NCBI GenBank assembly: GCA_964515805.1
Contig: CAZEUZ010000127.1
Coordinates: forward strand, 1-7,125
Length of the DNA: 7,125 bases
Direction: 5' to 3'
Origin: CAZEUZ01 sp964515805
GTDB taxonomy: Bacteria; Pseudomonadota; Gammaproteobacteria; Pseudomonadales; Cellvibrionaceae
Part shown: piece after piece, positions 6,487 through 7,125 of the stretch
Numbering within the stretch: the stretch's first letter is position 1
How the letters are laid out: every line of letters begins with the position of its first letter
Notes under the pieces: model-generated
What the model was told of the DNA's origin: nothing
The model's input: the letters and a program-made list of their open reading frames with translations, nothing else
Database searches by the model: none
Program-made: the position numbers and the translations under genes

Positions 6487-6966
6487 ATGCATCTATCAAT
6501 TATCGGCTCACTGATTCTAGCATTTGTGTTGTCAGTCTTTCCTATCGATCCTGAGTGGCGTTGGTTGCGGCCGGAATTTGTTGTATTGATAGTTATCTAT
6601 TGGTTAGTGCACGAGCCACAATATTTTGGTCTCTATGCAGCATGGTGGGTAGGCTTGCTGCAAGATATTATTCAACTTGATATTTTAGGTCCCAATGCAT
6701 TGCTATTATCAATAGTAGCCTATATCTGTCAGCTATTTTACCGTCGTATTCAAAATTACGGCATATGGCAACAATCCGGTTTGATTTTTGTACTGACCGG
6801 CGTCTATTCATTTTTTAATCATTGGATTAATGGGTTAACAGATAGCGGGGTATCAACTTCTGCTATGCTAATAAATGCGCTTATAACTGCCTTTCTATGG
6901 CCGTTAGTCGTTTATCTTTTTAAATCGCTAACCGGCCAATCAACTTTGCACAAGCATATTAATTGA
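6487..6966 (+). CDS. mreD: Rod-shape determining protein MreD
   Basis: MreD is a small multispanning inner-membrane partner of MreC in the elongasome. The 159-aa protein (E. coli 162) is very hydrophobic, with about six membrane segments near residues 4-18, 31-41, 47-62, 67-84, 98-113 and 126-145. Family landmarks are LRPEFVVLIVIYW (27-39, E. coli FRPNWVLLILLYW), the GLLQD stretch at 56-60, DILGPNALLLSIVAY (65-79), IWQQSGL (93-99) and AFLWPLVVYL (135-144). ATG 6487 is one base after the mreC TAA, suggesting translational coupling. The same frame is open further upstream inside mreC from ATG 6373, but those residues show no MreD similarity. The only purine-rich site, GAGGA (6456-6460), is 26 nt away, so there is no well-placed Shine-Dalgarno sequence. 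The genes maf and rng, which often follow mreD in relatives, are not evident. Confidence 0.95.
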   Translation: MHLSIIGSLILAFVLSVFPIDPEWRWLRPEFVVLIVIYWLVHEPQYFGLYAAWWVGLLQDIIQLDILGPNALLLSIVAYICQLFYRRIQNYGIWQQSGLIFVLTGVYSFFNHWINGLTDSGVSTSAMLINALITAFLWPLVVYLFKSLTGQSTLHKHIN

Positions 6967-7039
6967 AAATGTCTAAAAAATAAGGTACATATCCACTGTT
7001 AAATCGTGACCATGTGTAATAATCTGCTACCATTTTTAG

Positions 7040-7065
7040 TTAAAACATTATTCTCCCTGTTTTAA
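7040..7065. repeat. AT-rich inverted repeat downstream of mreD
   Basis: TTAAAAC (7040-7046) and GTTTTAA (7059-7065) form a perfect 7-bp inverted repeat with a 12-nt loop, 74 nt after the mreD stop. The stem is AT-rich and has no T-run after it, so it is a poor intrinsic terminator. No gene is identifiable in 6967-7125. A plus-strand frame is open from GTG 7078 to the window edge, but its 16 codons resemble nothing I recognise. Confidence 0.25.
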
Positions 7066-7125
7066 GTCCTGACTGAAGTGTGCGAAAAATTAAATGATGT
7101 GCGGCTAGCCTCACCTGGAAAAAAC

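Noticed and set aside
7040..7065. Inverted repeat as an intrinsic terminator for mreD.
   Set aside because: The stem is AT-rich, the loop is 12 nt and no T-run follows on the plus strand.
7078..7125. Possible start of another plus-strand gene at GTG 7078, open to the window edge.
   Set aside because: Only 16 codons are visible, there is no Shine-Dalgarno sequence, and the residues do not match maf, rng or another expected neighbour.

Overview
The window looks like chromosomal housekeeping DNA from a gammaproteobacterium of moderate GC content (mid-40s percent by eye). The reasons are the divergent pair glnS / ppiB-lpxH, the use of LpxH (the beta/gammaproteobacterial UDP-diacylglucosamine hydrolase) for lipid A, an IlvI/IlvH pair that aligns nearly end to end with the E. 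coli AHAS III subunits, and a proteobacterial-type mreBCD cluster. I cannot name the genus. I see no mobile element, CRISPR array, tRNA, rRNA, phage gene or defence system.

Layout: 1-422 is the 5' part of glnS on the minus strand, leaving the window at its left edge. 423-684 is a 262-nt divergent control region with a near-consensus -10 box for glnS and a candidate promoter for ppiB. ppiB (685-1185) and lpxH (from 1192) are nearly contiguous and probably cotranscribed. A 129-nt gap with a candidate promoter precedes ilvI (2065-3798) and ilvH (3847-4338), the two subunits of acetohydroxyacid synthase, the first common step of branched-chain amino acid synthesis. The usual next gene, ilvC, is not there. 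After 105 nt comes mreB (4444-5484), then a 140-nt gap, mreC (5625-6485) and mreD (6487-6966), which encode the rod-shape elongation machinery. The last 159 nt hold no gene I can identify.

Functionally the window joins three modules: protein synthesis and folding (GlnRS, PpiB) with lipid A synthesis (LpxH); branched-chain amino acid synthesis (IlvIH); and cell-shape control (MreBCD). The modules do not obviously cooperate.

The most noteworthy observation is that mreC appears to start at a rare ATT codon (5625) behind a strong Shine-Dalgarno sequence. The residues read from there line up from position 1 with the E. coli MreC N-terminus, whereas the next downstream candidate start (TTG, 5658) would remove the conserved cytoplasmic N-terminal residues. 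Other points are the ilvIH-mreBCD junction without ilvC, and two unusual residues in the MreB nucleotide-binding core. I did not find a previously undescribed system here.
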